DNA from: Phycisphaerales bacterium
GTDB taxonomy: Bacteria; Planctomycetota; Phycisphaerae; Phycisphaerales; SM1A02
Length of the DNA stretch: 6,515 bases
Reading direction: 5' to 3'
Assembly (NCBI GenBank): GCA_007125255.1
Contig: SLDM01000252.1
Span: 1 to 6,515, forward strand
Both the position numbers and the translations under genes were made by a program. Positions 1-6,456 of the stretch are shown in pieces (the first letter of the stretch is position 1; every line of letters starts with the position of its first letter). Below the pieces are notes generated by a model. It had not been told where the DNA came from and made no database searches. It worked only from the letters and a program-made list of their open reading frames with translations.

Positions 1-1
1 G

Positions 2-1345
2 CTCCGCTGGCTGCTGGTTCTTCCGGCGAGCGACCGCGCCGCCTTTCTCACTCGCAACCTCGTCCTTCCTGAGGACAATGAGCTCGATACCGGAGAGCCG
101 CGGCAGGCGGAACACCGCCGGCTCGGCCCCTGCCACGTGCTTGCCGCCGGCAGCTTCGTCTTCCTCAGCAACAGCGAAGCAGCACTTCAGAAGATCGCGC
201 ACCTGACGGAGGAAGATCGCGACCGACAACGACGCACCTGGCGGGAGCGGCTGCAGCCGGCGGATCATTCCGTGGAGACCACCCTGCTCACCTGGTCGAG
301 CTCCGGGGCGTGGCCGGGCTTTCTCCAGAAACTGGCCGAGCTCGCGCGGCGGCGGGCGCCGGGCTGGGCGCGCCCGAACGAGGCTGGGCCAAACGAAGCT
401 GGGCCGAACGAAGCTGGGCCGCAACTGGCCGCGCGGCTCTCCCGGGAGTTCGATCAGGCGGTGATCGCGATCCAGTTCGACCCGCTGGGCGTTTTCGTTT
501 CCGGTTACTGCCAGTGGAGCAAAGGGCACGCGCTTCGGGAGACTCCCGTCGCGGCGCTTGGGCAGTCGCCACTGCGTTCACTACCGAACCGCCCCTACCG
601 GGCGGTTCTCGCGGCGGATTTGAGCGGATGGCCGGAAGAGATGCTTCCCGACGCCTGGCGGCCGATCACGCGAATTCAGTTTGCCGCCTTCGCCGAGGGG
701 CGGGCCGGCGCGATGACGGACGCCGCGCTGGTGATTGACAGCGGCGAAGCCGATCAGGCCGAACGGTTCTTCCGCGACCTGGTCTCCCGCGTGGTCGGGG
801 AGCACGTGCCGCTTGAGATGGACCGGTCCGGGGCCGACGCGCCTCGCGCCGCGTATCGCGTCCGGTTCGACCACCGGCCGGCCACCCCGCGTGCGATGTT
901 CCTGGCGATGGTGTTTCATCCGAACGAATGGCGCGGCGTCCTTCAGCGGGACGGCGGCCGGACCTTCGTGACCCTCTCGCCCCGCACCGGCATGCTGGAG
1001 TGGTGGCAGCGGGTCGACGAAACCCGGGATCTTGCTGCCGATCCCGTTCTTCGCAGCATGAAACCGTGGTTTCCCCGCCACGTGGAGTTTCTCCTTGCCG
1101 TGAACCCGGCCCGCGCCCTCGAACCGTACCGGCCCCTTCTGCGCGAAGCGGCCGCCCGTGCCGGGGTGCGCTGGCGCGCGTTCGATGATGGTGCGCCGCC
1201 GCTGACCGTGGCCGCGGGTCGATCGGCCGGGGGGTTCGACGCGAGCATCATCCTTCCCGCCGCCGCGCTCGGCCCCGGGGTGGATATGCTGGCCGATCTG
1301 CTGATTCAGGGGCGGCTTCGTCGAGAGTTGGAGAACGCCCGTTGA
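2..1345 (+). CDS. Unrecognised protein, 5'-truncated by the window edge
   Basis: The reading frame is open from base 2 to the TGA at 1343-1345, giving 447 visible residues, and the true start lies left of the window. The GTG at 137 is only an internal in-frame codon: the residues before it (LRWLLVLPASDRAAFLTRN) continue naturally into the rest. I do not recognise a catalytic motif. The protein alternates short hydrophobic beta-like stretches (VLAAGSFVFLSNSEAAL near residues 46-62, VEFLLAVNPARAL, DASIILPAAAL near the C-terminus) with charged helices. This pattern loosely resembles DUF3352-like planctomycete proteins; that comparison is from memory and is weak. Visible residues 125-139 are three copies of PNEAG, a likely flexible linker. 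No membrane segment is visible, but an N-terminal signal could lie outside the window. The gene overlaps folP by 4 bp, so the two are probably co-transcribed. Codon use matches folP. It is confidently coding, with unknown function. Confidence 0.85.
   Translation, partial: LRWLLVLPASDRAAFLTRNLVLPEDNELDTGEPRQAEHRRLGPCHVLAAGSFVFLSNSEAALQKIAHLTEEDRDRQRRTWRERLQPADHSVETTLLTWSSSGAWPGFLQKLAELARRRAPGWARPNEAGPNEAGPNEAGPQLAARLSREFDQAVIAIQFDPLGVFVSGYCQWSKGHALRETPVAALGQSPLRSLPNRPYRAVLAADLSGWPEEMLPDAWRPITRIQFAAFAEGRAGAMTDAALVIDSGEADQAERFFRDLVSRVVGEHVPLEMDRSGADAPRAAYRVRFDHRPATPRAMFLAMVFHPNEWRGVLQRDGGRTFVTLSPRTGMLEWWQRVDETRDLAADPVLRSMKPWFPRHVEFLLAVNPARALEPYRPLLREAAARAGVRWRAFDDGAPPLTVAAGRSAGGFDASIILPAAALGPGVDMLADLLIQGRLRRELENAR
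374..421 (+). repeat. In-frame 15-bp tandem repeat encoding PNEAG x3
   Basis: Three consecutive 15-bp units (374-388, 389-403, 404-418) plus one further proline codon encode PNEAG-PNEAG-PNEAG-P. Units two and three differ only at the third base of the proline codon, and unit one also has GAG for GAA. Near-identity at the DNA level, including synonymous positions, suggests recent slippage expansion rather than old conserved protein sequence. The 15-bp period keeps the frame. Confidence 0.9.
1330..1333 (+). promoter_or_regulatory. Shine-Dalgarno site for folP (supports the TTG start)
   Basis: GGAG lies 8 bases before the TTG at 1342, inside the 3' end of the upstream gene. No ATG or GTG occurs in the folP frame between here and the conserved MGILNVTPDSFSDGG block that would leave a normal N-terminus, so this site favours TTG as the start. 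Confidence 0.6.
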
Positions 1346-2244
1346 CCACGTCCCCGGATCTCACTGGTGCGGCCCGCGACTCATGGCGGATCGGCCCCGA
1401 CCGCCGCGTTCCGCTCGATCGGCCGATCCTCATGGGGATTCTCAACGTGACGCCGGACAGTTTCTCCGATGGCGGGCTCCACGCCGAACCCGACTCTGCG
1501 GTTGAAGCGGCCCGGCGCATGGCCCGGGAGGGGGCGACGATCATCGACATCGGCGGCGAATCGACCCGGCCGGGCGCGGAGCGCGTGCCGGCCGATGAGC
1601 AGTTGCGGCGCGTTCTTCCGGTGGTGGAGCGCCTTCGGGAAGACGCCGAGCTGGCCCTCTCGGTCGACACCACCCAGCCCCTGGTCGCCGAACGGGCGGT
1701 GGCGGCGGGAGCGCGGATCATCAACGACGTCTCCGCCGGGGAGGAAGACGGGAGAATCTTCGCCATCGCGGCCGAATGCGAATGCGGCTTGGTGCTGATG
1801 CATCGATTGCGCCCGCCGGATCGGGATGAGTACAGTGATCGGTACCGGAACGCCCCCGAATACGAGGATGTGGTGAGCCAGGTGCGGGACTACCTGCTCG
1901 AACGCGCGCAGGTCGCCGAGGCGTGCGGCGTAGCGAAGGAATCGATCGTCCTCGATCCCGGCCTCGGTTTCGGAAAGTCCGTCTCCCAGAACTTCGCTCT
2001 TCTCGACGGAATGGACGAATTTGTGAACACGGGGTACCCGGTCCTTGTTGCCGCCAGCCGGAAGAGCTTTCTCGGCAGCGTGACGGGCGTGGAAAACCCC
2101 GCCGATCGGGTCGCGGGCTCGGTTGCCGCGAGCGTTCTGGCCTTTGGCCGTGGGGCCCGGCTCTTCCGCGTCCATGACGTTGGGCCGCACCGGGAGGGCC
2201 TTGCCGTCGCCGCGGCCGCCCGGGAGGCGTCGAAAAGCGGTTGA
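1342..2244 (+). CDS. folP: Dihydropteroate synthase (EC 2.5.1.15)
   Basis: This cytoplasmic enzyme joins 6-hydroxymethyl-7,8-dihydropterin diphosphate to p-aminobenzoate to give 7,8-dihydropteroate in folate synthesis; the family is the sulfonamide target. The 300 residues, slightly longer than the roughly 280 usual, show the family blocks in order: MGILNVTPDSFSDGG (31-45, with Asn35), DIGGESTRPGA (69-79), SVDTT (107-111, pterin-binding Asp109), INDVS (127-131, Asn128), MH (153-154), DPGLGFGKS (205-213, Asp205), SRKSFLG (239-245, Lys241) and RVHDV (276-280, Arg276 and His278). All key residues are present, so it should be active. After MH the usual short MRGTP-type loop is replaced by a longer arginine/aspartate-rich segment (RLRPPDRDEYSDRYRNAPEY), a form I associate with planctomycetes. 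The TTG start overlaps the upstream stop codon as TTGA, which suggests translational coupling. No other folate gene is in the window. Confidence 0.97.
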   Translation: MTTSPDLTGAARDSWRIGPDRRVPLDRPILMGILNVTPDSFSDGGLHAEPDSAVEAARRMAREGATIIDIGGESTRPGAERVPADEQLRRVLPVVERLREDAELALSVDTTQPLVAERAVAAGARIINDVSAGEEDGRIFAIAAECECGLVLMHRLRPPDRDEYSDRYRNAPEYEDVVSQVRDYLLERAQVAEACGVAKESIVLDPGLGFGKSVSQNFALLDGMDEFVNTGYPVLVAASRKSFLGSVTGVENPADRVAGSVAASVLAFGRGARLFRVHDVGPHREGLAVAAAAREASKSG

Positions 2245-2268
2245 GCAATCCGAACTTCCGGCTACTAT
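2241..2268 (+). promoter_or_regulatory. Candidate sigma70-type promoter for trxA
   Basis: TTGAGC (2241-2246) and TACTAT (2263-2268) are separated by 16 bp, each matching 4 of 6 consensus bases. The -35 element overlaps the folP stop codon. Initiation near 2275 would give a leader of about 130 nt containing the G-rich stretch. This is a consensus match by eye only. A separate promoter is plausible because trxA is 160 bp from folP and has its own terminator. Confidence 0.35.
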
Positions 2269-2290
2269 TGTCTGAGACGATGATTTCGTA

Positions 2291-2354
2291 GGGGGGAGCG
2301 TTGAGGGGGGGAGCGTGGAGAAAAAAGTAGTTTGGAGGGGGCGTGGGGGGCGTG
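2291..2354 (+). repeat. G-rich repeated tract in the trxA leader, possible G-quadruplex
   Basis: Four runs of five to seven guanines occur on the plus strand at 2291-2296, 2305-2311, 2337-2341 and 2345-2350, separated by 8, 25 and 3 bases. The first part is a near-duplicate of 14 bp (2291-2304 and 2306-2319, one mismatch). The last part is a perfect 9-bp tandem, GGGGGCGTG (2337-2345 and 2346-2354). The final run can instead pair with CCCC at 2356-2359 in a small hairpin. The middle 25-base loop is longer than standard quadruplex rules allow, so quadruplex formation is an inference. The runs themselves are plain in the sequence and unlike anything else in the window. Confidence 0.7.
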
Positions 2355-2391
2355 ACCCCTGTGCAACACCCTGAGCCCCGGAAACAAACCT

Positions 2392-2397
2392 GAGGAG
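2392..2397 (+). promoter_or_regulatory. Shine-Dalgarno site for trxA
   Basis: GAGGAG lies 7 bases upstream of the ATG at 2405. It is a strong, well-placed site that fixes the start and agrees with the usual thioredoxin N-terminus. Confidence 0.85.
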
Positions 2398-2404
2398 CGA
2401 CTCA

Positions 2405-2737
2405 ATGGCCAGCCAGACCGTGCTTGAATTGACCGACAGCAACTTCGAAGAAGAAGTGATCAAATCCGATGTGCCCGTTCTGGTGGACTTCTGGGCCGAA
2501 TGGTGTCAACCGTGCAAGATGCTCGCTCCGACGATCGACGAGCTCGCCGGGGAGTATGACGGCAAGGTCAAGGTCGGCAAGGTGGATACCGATTCGAACC
2601 GCGAGGTCTCCGTCCAGTACGGCATCAGCGCGATTCCGACCGTTATCCTCTTCAAGGGCGGCGAAATTCACAAGAAGTTCGTCGGCCTGACGCCGAAGGA
2701 TCAGTTCAAGGAAGCGCTCGACGGCCTGACGGGCTGA
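2405..2737 (+). CDS. trxA: Thioredoxin with CQPC active site
   Basis: This is a cytoplasmic thiol-disulfide oxidoreductase, normally kept reduced by thioredoxin reductase and reducing disulfides in enzymes such as ribonucleotide reductase and methionine sulfoxide reductase. At 110 residues it is a single thioredoxin fold of standard length with no signal peptide. Visible landmarks are VDFWAEWC (27-34, with buried Asp28 and Trp30), active-site cysteines 34 and 37, Lys59 in the KVDTD strand, the cis-proline in AIPT (Pro78) and the VGLT loop (Gly94). Together these match the classical TrxA group rather than TlpA or DsbA types. The oddity is Gln35 in place of the nearly invariant glycine, giving WCQPC. 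The residue between the cysteines is known to tune redox potential, so a somewhat changed potential or partner set is inferred. It has a strong ribosome site, a G-rich leader and its own terminator, so it is probably monocistronic. Confidence 0.95.
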   Translation: MASQTVLELTDSNFEEEVIKSDVPVLVDFWAEWCQPCKMLAPTIDELAGEYDGKVKVGKVDTDSNREVSVQYGISAIPTVILFKGGEIHKKFVGLTPKDQFKEALDGLTG

Positions 2738-2776
2738 ACGAACGCCACCCGGAACGGCACCGATACACTCTTTCTC

Positions 2777-2811
2777 ACAGCCCGCGCGGCTCACCGCGCG
2801 GGCTGTTTTTT
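2777..2811 (+). terminator. Intrinsic terminator of trxA
   Basis: A perfect 12-bp GC-rich stem (2778-2789 with 2794-2805) closes a four-base loop CTCA and is followed at once by six T residues (2806-2811). The A at 2777 can also pair with the first T. It starts 40 bp past the trxA stop and is a textbook rho-independent terminator. Confidence 0.95.
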
Positions 2812-4116
2812 CGGTAAGGTCTTTGCGTCTTCAGAGTGTGGATCGCGCCGAGCCGACTCTGATTCCGATCTGCCGACTTGGTTGCTTCTGAAGAGGTCGC
2901 ACGATCGATGCATCGTTCGGCCTGATTCCGACGTGAGTGCCGCCGAGGCTGGGGCCGCCTGACCGCCATGACGGCCGGCTCGTCGGGGCCCCAGACTGCG
3001 CTCCGGCCCCCCAACAGGTGGGGCGGGCGGCGTGGCTAAAGCGATTACAGCACGCCCGGAGCGGTATCGAGTCGCACACGACCGTCGACGCTTCCGGTGC
3101 TCGTCTCCCGCCGATCCGCCCGTCATGGCTCGCGTAGCGTGCTCGCTGCGTCCTTCGGAAGCAGCGCAGAGAACATCTTTCCTTTCACAATCTCACCCCT
3201 ACGACTCTATCCCGCACAAAAAATGGGCTCAAGGGCCATGGGTGACAGAGCGTTTCAATGTGGGCCTGCGGGACCATGCGCCGAACCTCCGGAAGGCATC
3301 GAGGCATGGAGGGAAGGACGGAACAAGGAATCTCGCTGATGTTGTCTACACCTCCGCGGCGGCATGATCTCCCTTGGTCGCTTCGCCCCTCCGTCGCTTC
3401 CACGCCTACTCTCCGGCCCCACAGAAAGATCGAGGATGCAAATGCCTGCTCTCCCCGAACCGGAATGAAGGTGGTCCCGCCCGTATGTCCCGCGATGTCA
3501 GCGCACGGCGATGCTGCTCTTCAGTTCTTCAGCCGACGTCCGCAATTTGCCGCCACCGCCGTCCCGCAATGGCTGAAGGAGTATGGGGATGGTGGCCACC
3601 AAGAAGGACCCACACAGATTCCCGAAGCCCCCCCAAAAATGGACCGCGTCGCCATGCTTTGGGCGCGACCGACATCGACTTGTCTGAGCAGGCAAACGCG
3701 CACGATCGTGAATGCGAGCCACACGATTCGGCAGGCGCCCTCTGTTGTCCTCTTCTGGGGGGAGGCCTGGAGTCCAGAACCGCGGCCGGTGGAGCGGTTC
3801 TGGTCCCTCCGAATAGACGACCGTTCAGTGACTCTCAGATCGTCAAAGAGGCCGAAAGGCCCGGAGCCTGCAGCGAGTCGACGGTGCGAGATCCAGTGAC
3901 AGTCGCGCCGCCGCAAGCCCGCGTCCAGTGAGTCATCTCCCCAGATTGACTGCCCGTCCCCGAACTGCCTGGACTCCGCACTGCTCAACCGCCGAGCGTC
4001 TCGCGCGAACCGTTGCGCGAGGCTGCCCTGTCTGACAGACCTCCGCCCCGGATGAGACTTCCGGTACAGCTCATCCGTCGCCCCTGGTGAGGTGTTACCT
4101 ATCCTCGACACCTCCC
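2812..4116. other. Gene-poor region with no convincing coding sequence
   Basis: About 1.3 kb lies between the trxA terminator and the repeat array before the peptidase gene. Several open frames exist on both strands, but their translations are rich in Arg, Pro and Ser, lack recognisable motifs or ribosome sites, and overlap one another. The least unlikely is a minus-strand frame (3722 down to 3498, 74 residues, GTG start) with a short hydrophobic run around CGSFLVATIPILLQPL; it has no ribosome site. Two hairpins stand out. One is at 3144-3166: a 6-bp stem, one mismatch, a 3-bp stem and loop TTC. The other is at 3274-3309: outer CCATGC/GCATGG with shorter inner pairs. Base composition looks less GC-rich than the flanking genes, judged by eye. 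I see no tRNA, tmRNA, RNase P or transposase. It could be decayed sequence, unknown regulatory or RNA sequence, or simple spacer. Confidence 0.6.
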
Positions 4117-4163
4117 TTCGTGCCTCGGCACCCTCTTCTTTCGTCACTTCGTCACTTCGTTAC
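4117..4163 (-). repeat. Degenerate octamer array, minus orientation, before the S9 peptidase gene
   Basis: Tandem 8-bp units read TTCGTGCC (4117-4124), TCGGCACC (4125-4132), a 7-base spacer, then TTCGTCAC (4140-4147), TTCGTCAC (4148-4155) and TTCGTTAC (4156-4163). On the minus strand the unit is GTGACGAA-like, matching the array that follows the peptidase gene in the opposite orientation. The array ends 13 bp before the preferred peptidase start, so it lies in that gene's leader or promoter region. Such octamer families occur between genes in some planctomycete-like genomes; that is recollection, not a search. Confidence 0.75.
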
Positions 4164-4176
4164 TCCCCCCGGTATC

Positions 4177-6444
4177 ATGCGCCGCATGAACCGCAGCAGC
4201 TTCGCATGTCTCACGTTTCCATTCGCCTTCTTCATCACGTTCCTGGTCAGCTCCGGCGCGGCGTGGTCGTTCGATGACGATGAGCAGGCCGGCGCGCCGA
4301 TCGTGACCACCGATCTCCTGCGCCTGCGCACGGTCAGCGATATCACGGTCGACGCCGAGGGCCGGCGGGCCGTGGTGGCAGTTCGCTCCATCGCGGCGGA
4401 GAACGACGCGGACGATGGCCCGGCAGCGTGGGCGTACCGCTCTCATCTCTATCTGCTGGAGCTGGACGATGACGCCGCCGCACCGCGCCGGCTCACCCAC
4501 GGTCGGCGCAACGATCGATTCCCCCGCCTCTCCCCGGACGGCCGGCAGCTTCTCTTCGTTCGCGCCGAGGAACACTCCGATGAAGGGCGCGATCAGCTCT
4601 GGTTGCTGGAGCTGGACGGCGGCGAGGCCCGACCGGTGACTGCGCCACAGCGCGGCGTGAGCGATCCCCAGTGGTCGCGCGACGGCACGCGCATCCTGTT
4701 TACCGCGCCGGTCGACATGAAAGATCTTGAAGGCGCGCCCGGCTGGCCCCACGAGCGATCGAACCGGGATCATTACGAGACCGACCTCGCCGAAGAACAG
4801 CGCCCCCGCGCCGACGGCACGCGGGCGGAGATCCGCGCCTGGCTGCAGAAGAACGCGGAAGACTTCAACCCCAACGTCATCACGCGCCTCAGCTTTCAGG
4901 ATGAGCAGCGGCTGCGGCGCGAGATGCGTTTCACGCACGTCTTTACACTCGATCTCGATGACGAAGCCGCCACGCCCGAGCGGATGACCGACGGTTTTTA
5001 CGACCACGCCGACGCCCGTTTCCTGCCGGACGGCGAGCGGGTGGTGTGTGTCGCGAAGCGAACCGACGAGATGCATCCCGACCGGGTGCGCGAAAGCGAT
5101 CTCTGGCTGATCGACCTGCGCGAAGATCACCGGATGCGCCGCATTCTGACCCTGCCCGGCTGGCGGCTCCGCTCACCCCGTCCGAGCCATGACGGCTCGG
5201 TCATCGCCTTTCTCGCCCAGCGGCAGGATGAACCGGCGTTCCGGCAGAACATCCTCGGCATGGCGCCGCTCAACGGCCCGGACGATGATGAACCGGTCTG
5301 GCTGACCGAGGAAGAGACGTTTCGCGCGTCGATCCGTGCGCTCGAGTGGAAGCCGCGCCGGACCGACCTGCTCTTCACCGCACCGGTTCGCGGCGGCTTC
5401 CCGCTCTATTCGATCAGCCCCGGTCTGCTCCGTCCGGTCGCGCTGATCGAGGAAGAGAACGATCTTCCCGTCGGCGTCACCCGGTTCGCGGTCGGAGGCG
5501 ACCGCACGGTGTACGCCCGTACCACCCCGGCAGCGCCGGTTCAGCTGCGCGTCCGCGATGACAGTGGCGATCGGCTGCTGCTTGATCTGAACGAATGGGT
5601 CCGGGAGCGCGAGCTCTCCCTGCCCCATCCCGGCGAACTCGAGCGGCCGGACGGCACGAAGGTGCAGTACTGGTTCATGGAACCCACGCAGCGCGTGGAG
5701 GGTACAACCTATCCCCTCGTGCTGCAGATCCACGGCGGGCCGAGTGCGATGTGGGGGCCGGGTGAGCTTTCGATGTGGCACGAGTTTCAGCTGCTCGCCA
5801 GTTGGGGCTACGGAGTCGTCTATTCCAACCCCCGCGGCTCCGGCGGCTACGGCTACCGCTTTCAGCGGGCGAACTTCCAGGACTGGGGGGCAGGGCCGGC
5901 CGGCGATGTGCTGGCCGCGCTGGAAGAAGTGCTCGATGAACACGCATGGGCCGACCCCGATCGGCTGGTGATCACCGGCGGCAGCTATGCCGGCTATCTC
6001 ACCGCGTGGATCGTCGCCCACGATCACCGCTTCCGGGCCGCGGTCGCGCAGCGCGGCGTGTATCACCTGCCCACGTTCTACGGCGAAGGCAACGCGTGGC
6101 GGCTGCTCGGCTGGGCGATGGGCGGCTCACCCTTCGATCCCGACGTTCGCGAGATCATGGAGCGGGAGAGCCCCTTCAACTTCGCCGACCGGATACAGAC
6201 GCCGCTGCTGATCAAGCACGGCGATGAAGATCTGCGTACCGGCGTGAGCCAGTCGGAAATGCTCTACCGGGCGCTGAAGGAACTGGAAAAGCCGGTCGAG
6301 TTCGTGCGCTATCCCGGCGCAGGCCATGACATGTCCCGGGGCGGTACACCGAAGCAGCGAATGGACCGCCTGAACCGGATCATCGAGTTCTTTGAGCGGC
6401 ATATCGATAACTCGCGCGTCGCGCCGGTTCTGACGGAATCGTGA
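4177..6444 (+). CDS. Secreted S9-family (prolyl oligopeptidase, S9C-like) serine peptidase
   Basis: This serine peptidase probably cleaves short peptides outside the cytoplasmic membrane, acting as a dipeptidyl- or acylaminoacyl-peptidase; the exact substrate cannot be read from the sequence. From ATG 4177 it has 755 residues, normal for the family. Residues 1-31 form a signal peptide: arginines near the start, a hydrophobic core (FACLTFPFAFFITFLV), and likely cleavage near AAWS. A beta-propeller follows, with PD40-type strands at about 112-130, 159-176, 276-292 and 333-346. The C-terminal alpha/beta-hydrolase domain has HGGP (519-522), YSNPRGSGGYG (549 onward), nucleophile Ser603 in GGSYAGY, Asp685 in HGDEDLR and His717 in GAGHDMSR, so the triad is complete. 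The elbow reads GxSxA, not GxSxG. A frame open from GTG 4087 would add 30 residues encoded by the octamer array and bury the signal peptide, so ATG 4177 (or ATG 4186) is preferred, although no clear ribosome site precedes it. It has no operon partner in view. Confidence 0.93.
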   Translation: MRRMNRSSFACLTFPFAFFITFLVSSGAAWSFDDDEQAGAPIVTTDLLRLRTVSDITVDAEGRRAVVAVRSIAAENDADDGPAAWAYRSHLYLLELDDDAAAPRRLTHGRRNDRFPRLSPDGRQLLFVRAEEHSDEGRDQLWLLELDGGEARPVTAPQRGVSDPQWSRDGTRILFTAPVDMKDLEGAPGWPHERSNRDHYETDLAEEQRPRADGTRAEIRAWLQKNAEDFNPNVITRLSFQDEQRLRREMRFTHVFTLDLDDEAATPERMTDGFYDHADARFLPDGERVVCVAKRTDEMHPDRVRESDLWLIDLREDHRMRRILTLPGWRLRSPRPSHDGSVIAFLAQRQDEPAFRQNILGMAPLNGPDDDEPVWLTEEETFRASIRALEWKPRRTDLLFTAPVRGGFPLYSISPGLLRPVALIEEENDLPVGVTRFAVGGDRTVYARTTPAAPVQLRVRDDSGDRLLLDLNEWVRERELSLPHPGELERPDGTKVQYWFMEPTQRVEGTTYPLVLQIHGGPSAMWGPGELSMWHEFQLLASWGYGVVYSNPRGSGGYGYRFQRANFQDWGAGPAGDVLAALEEVLDEHAWADPDRLVITGGSYAGYLTAWIVAHDHRFRAAVAQRGVYHLPTFYGEGNAWRLLGWAMGGSPFDPDVREIMERESPFNFADRIQTPLLIKHGDEDLRTGVSQSEMLYRALKELEKPVEFVRYPGAGHDMSRGGTPKQRMDRLNRIIEFFERHIDNSRVAPVLTES

Positions 6445-6456
6445 GGAATTGGGAGA

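Noticed and set aside
137..139. GTG at 137 as start of the first gene
   Set aside because: The same frame stays open to the left edge with protein-like sequence, and no ribosome site is seen; the gene is truncated by the window.
1381..2463. Long minus-strand open frame (360 residues) opposite folP and the start of trxA
   Set aside because: It is antisense to a complete folP with all family motifs and runs into trxA; a mirror of the coding frame's GC-rich third positions.
3144..3166. Hairpin as an intrinsic terminator
   Set aside because: The stem is interrupted by a mismatch and is not followed by a T tract; no gene ends just before it.
3258..3931. Two overlapping plus-strand open frames (213 and 185 residues) in the gene-poor region
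   Set aside because: Translations are Arg/Pro/Ser-rich with no motif or hydrophobic pattern, no ribosome site precedes them, and they overlap each other in different frames; typical chance frames in GC-rich DNA.
3946..3951. TTGACT as -35 element of a promoter for the peptidase gene
   Set aside because: No acceptable -10 element occurs 15-19 bp downstream, and the site is over 200 bp from the start codon.
3521..4147. Minus-strand open frame of 208 residues
   Set aside because: Begins inside the octamer array, has no recognisable domain or codon bias, and overlaps competing frames.
4087..4176. GTG at 4087 as start of the S9 peptidase
   Set aside because: It would translate the octamer array and put 30 extra residues before an otherwise normal signal peptide; ATG 4177 or 4186 fits better.
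4144..6066. Long minus-strand open frames (328 and 297 residues) opposite the peptidase gene
   Set aside because: Antisense shadows of a gene with intact signal peptide, propeller and catalytic triad; no independent support.
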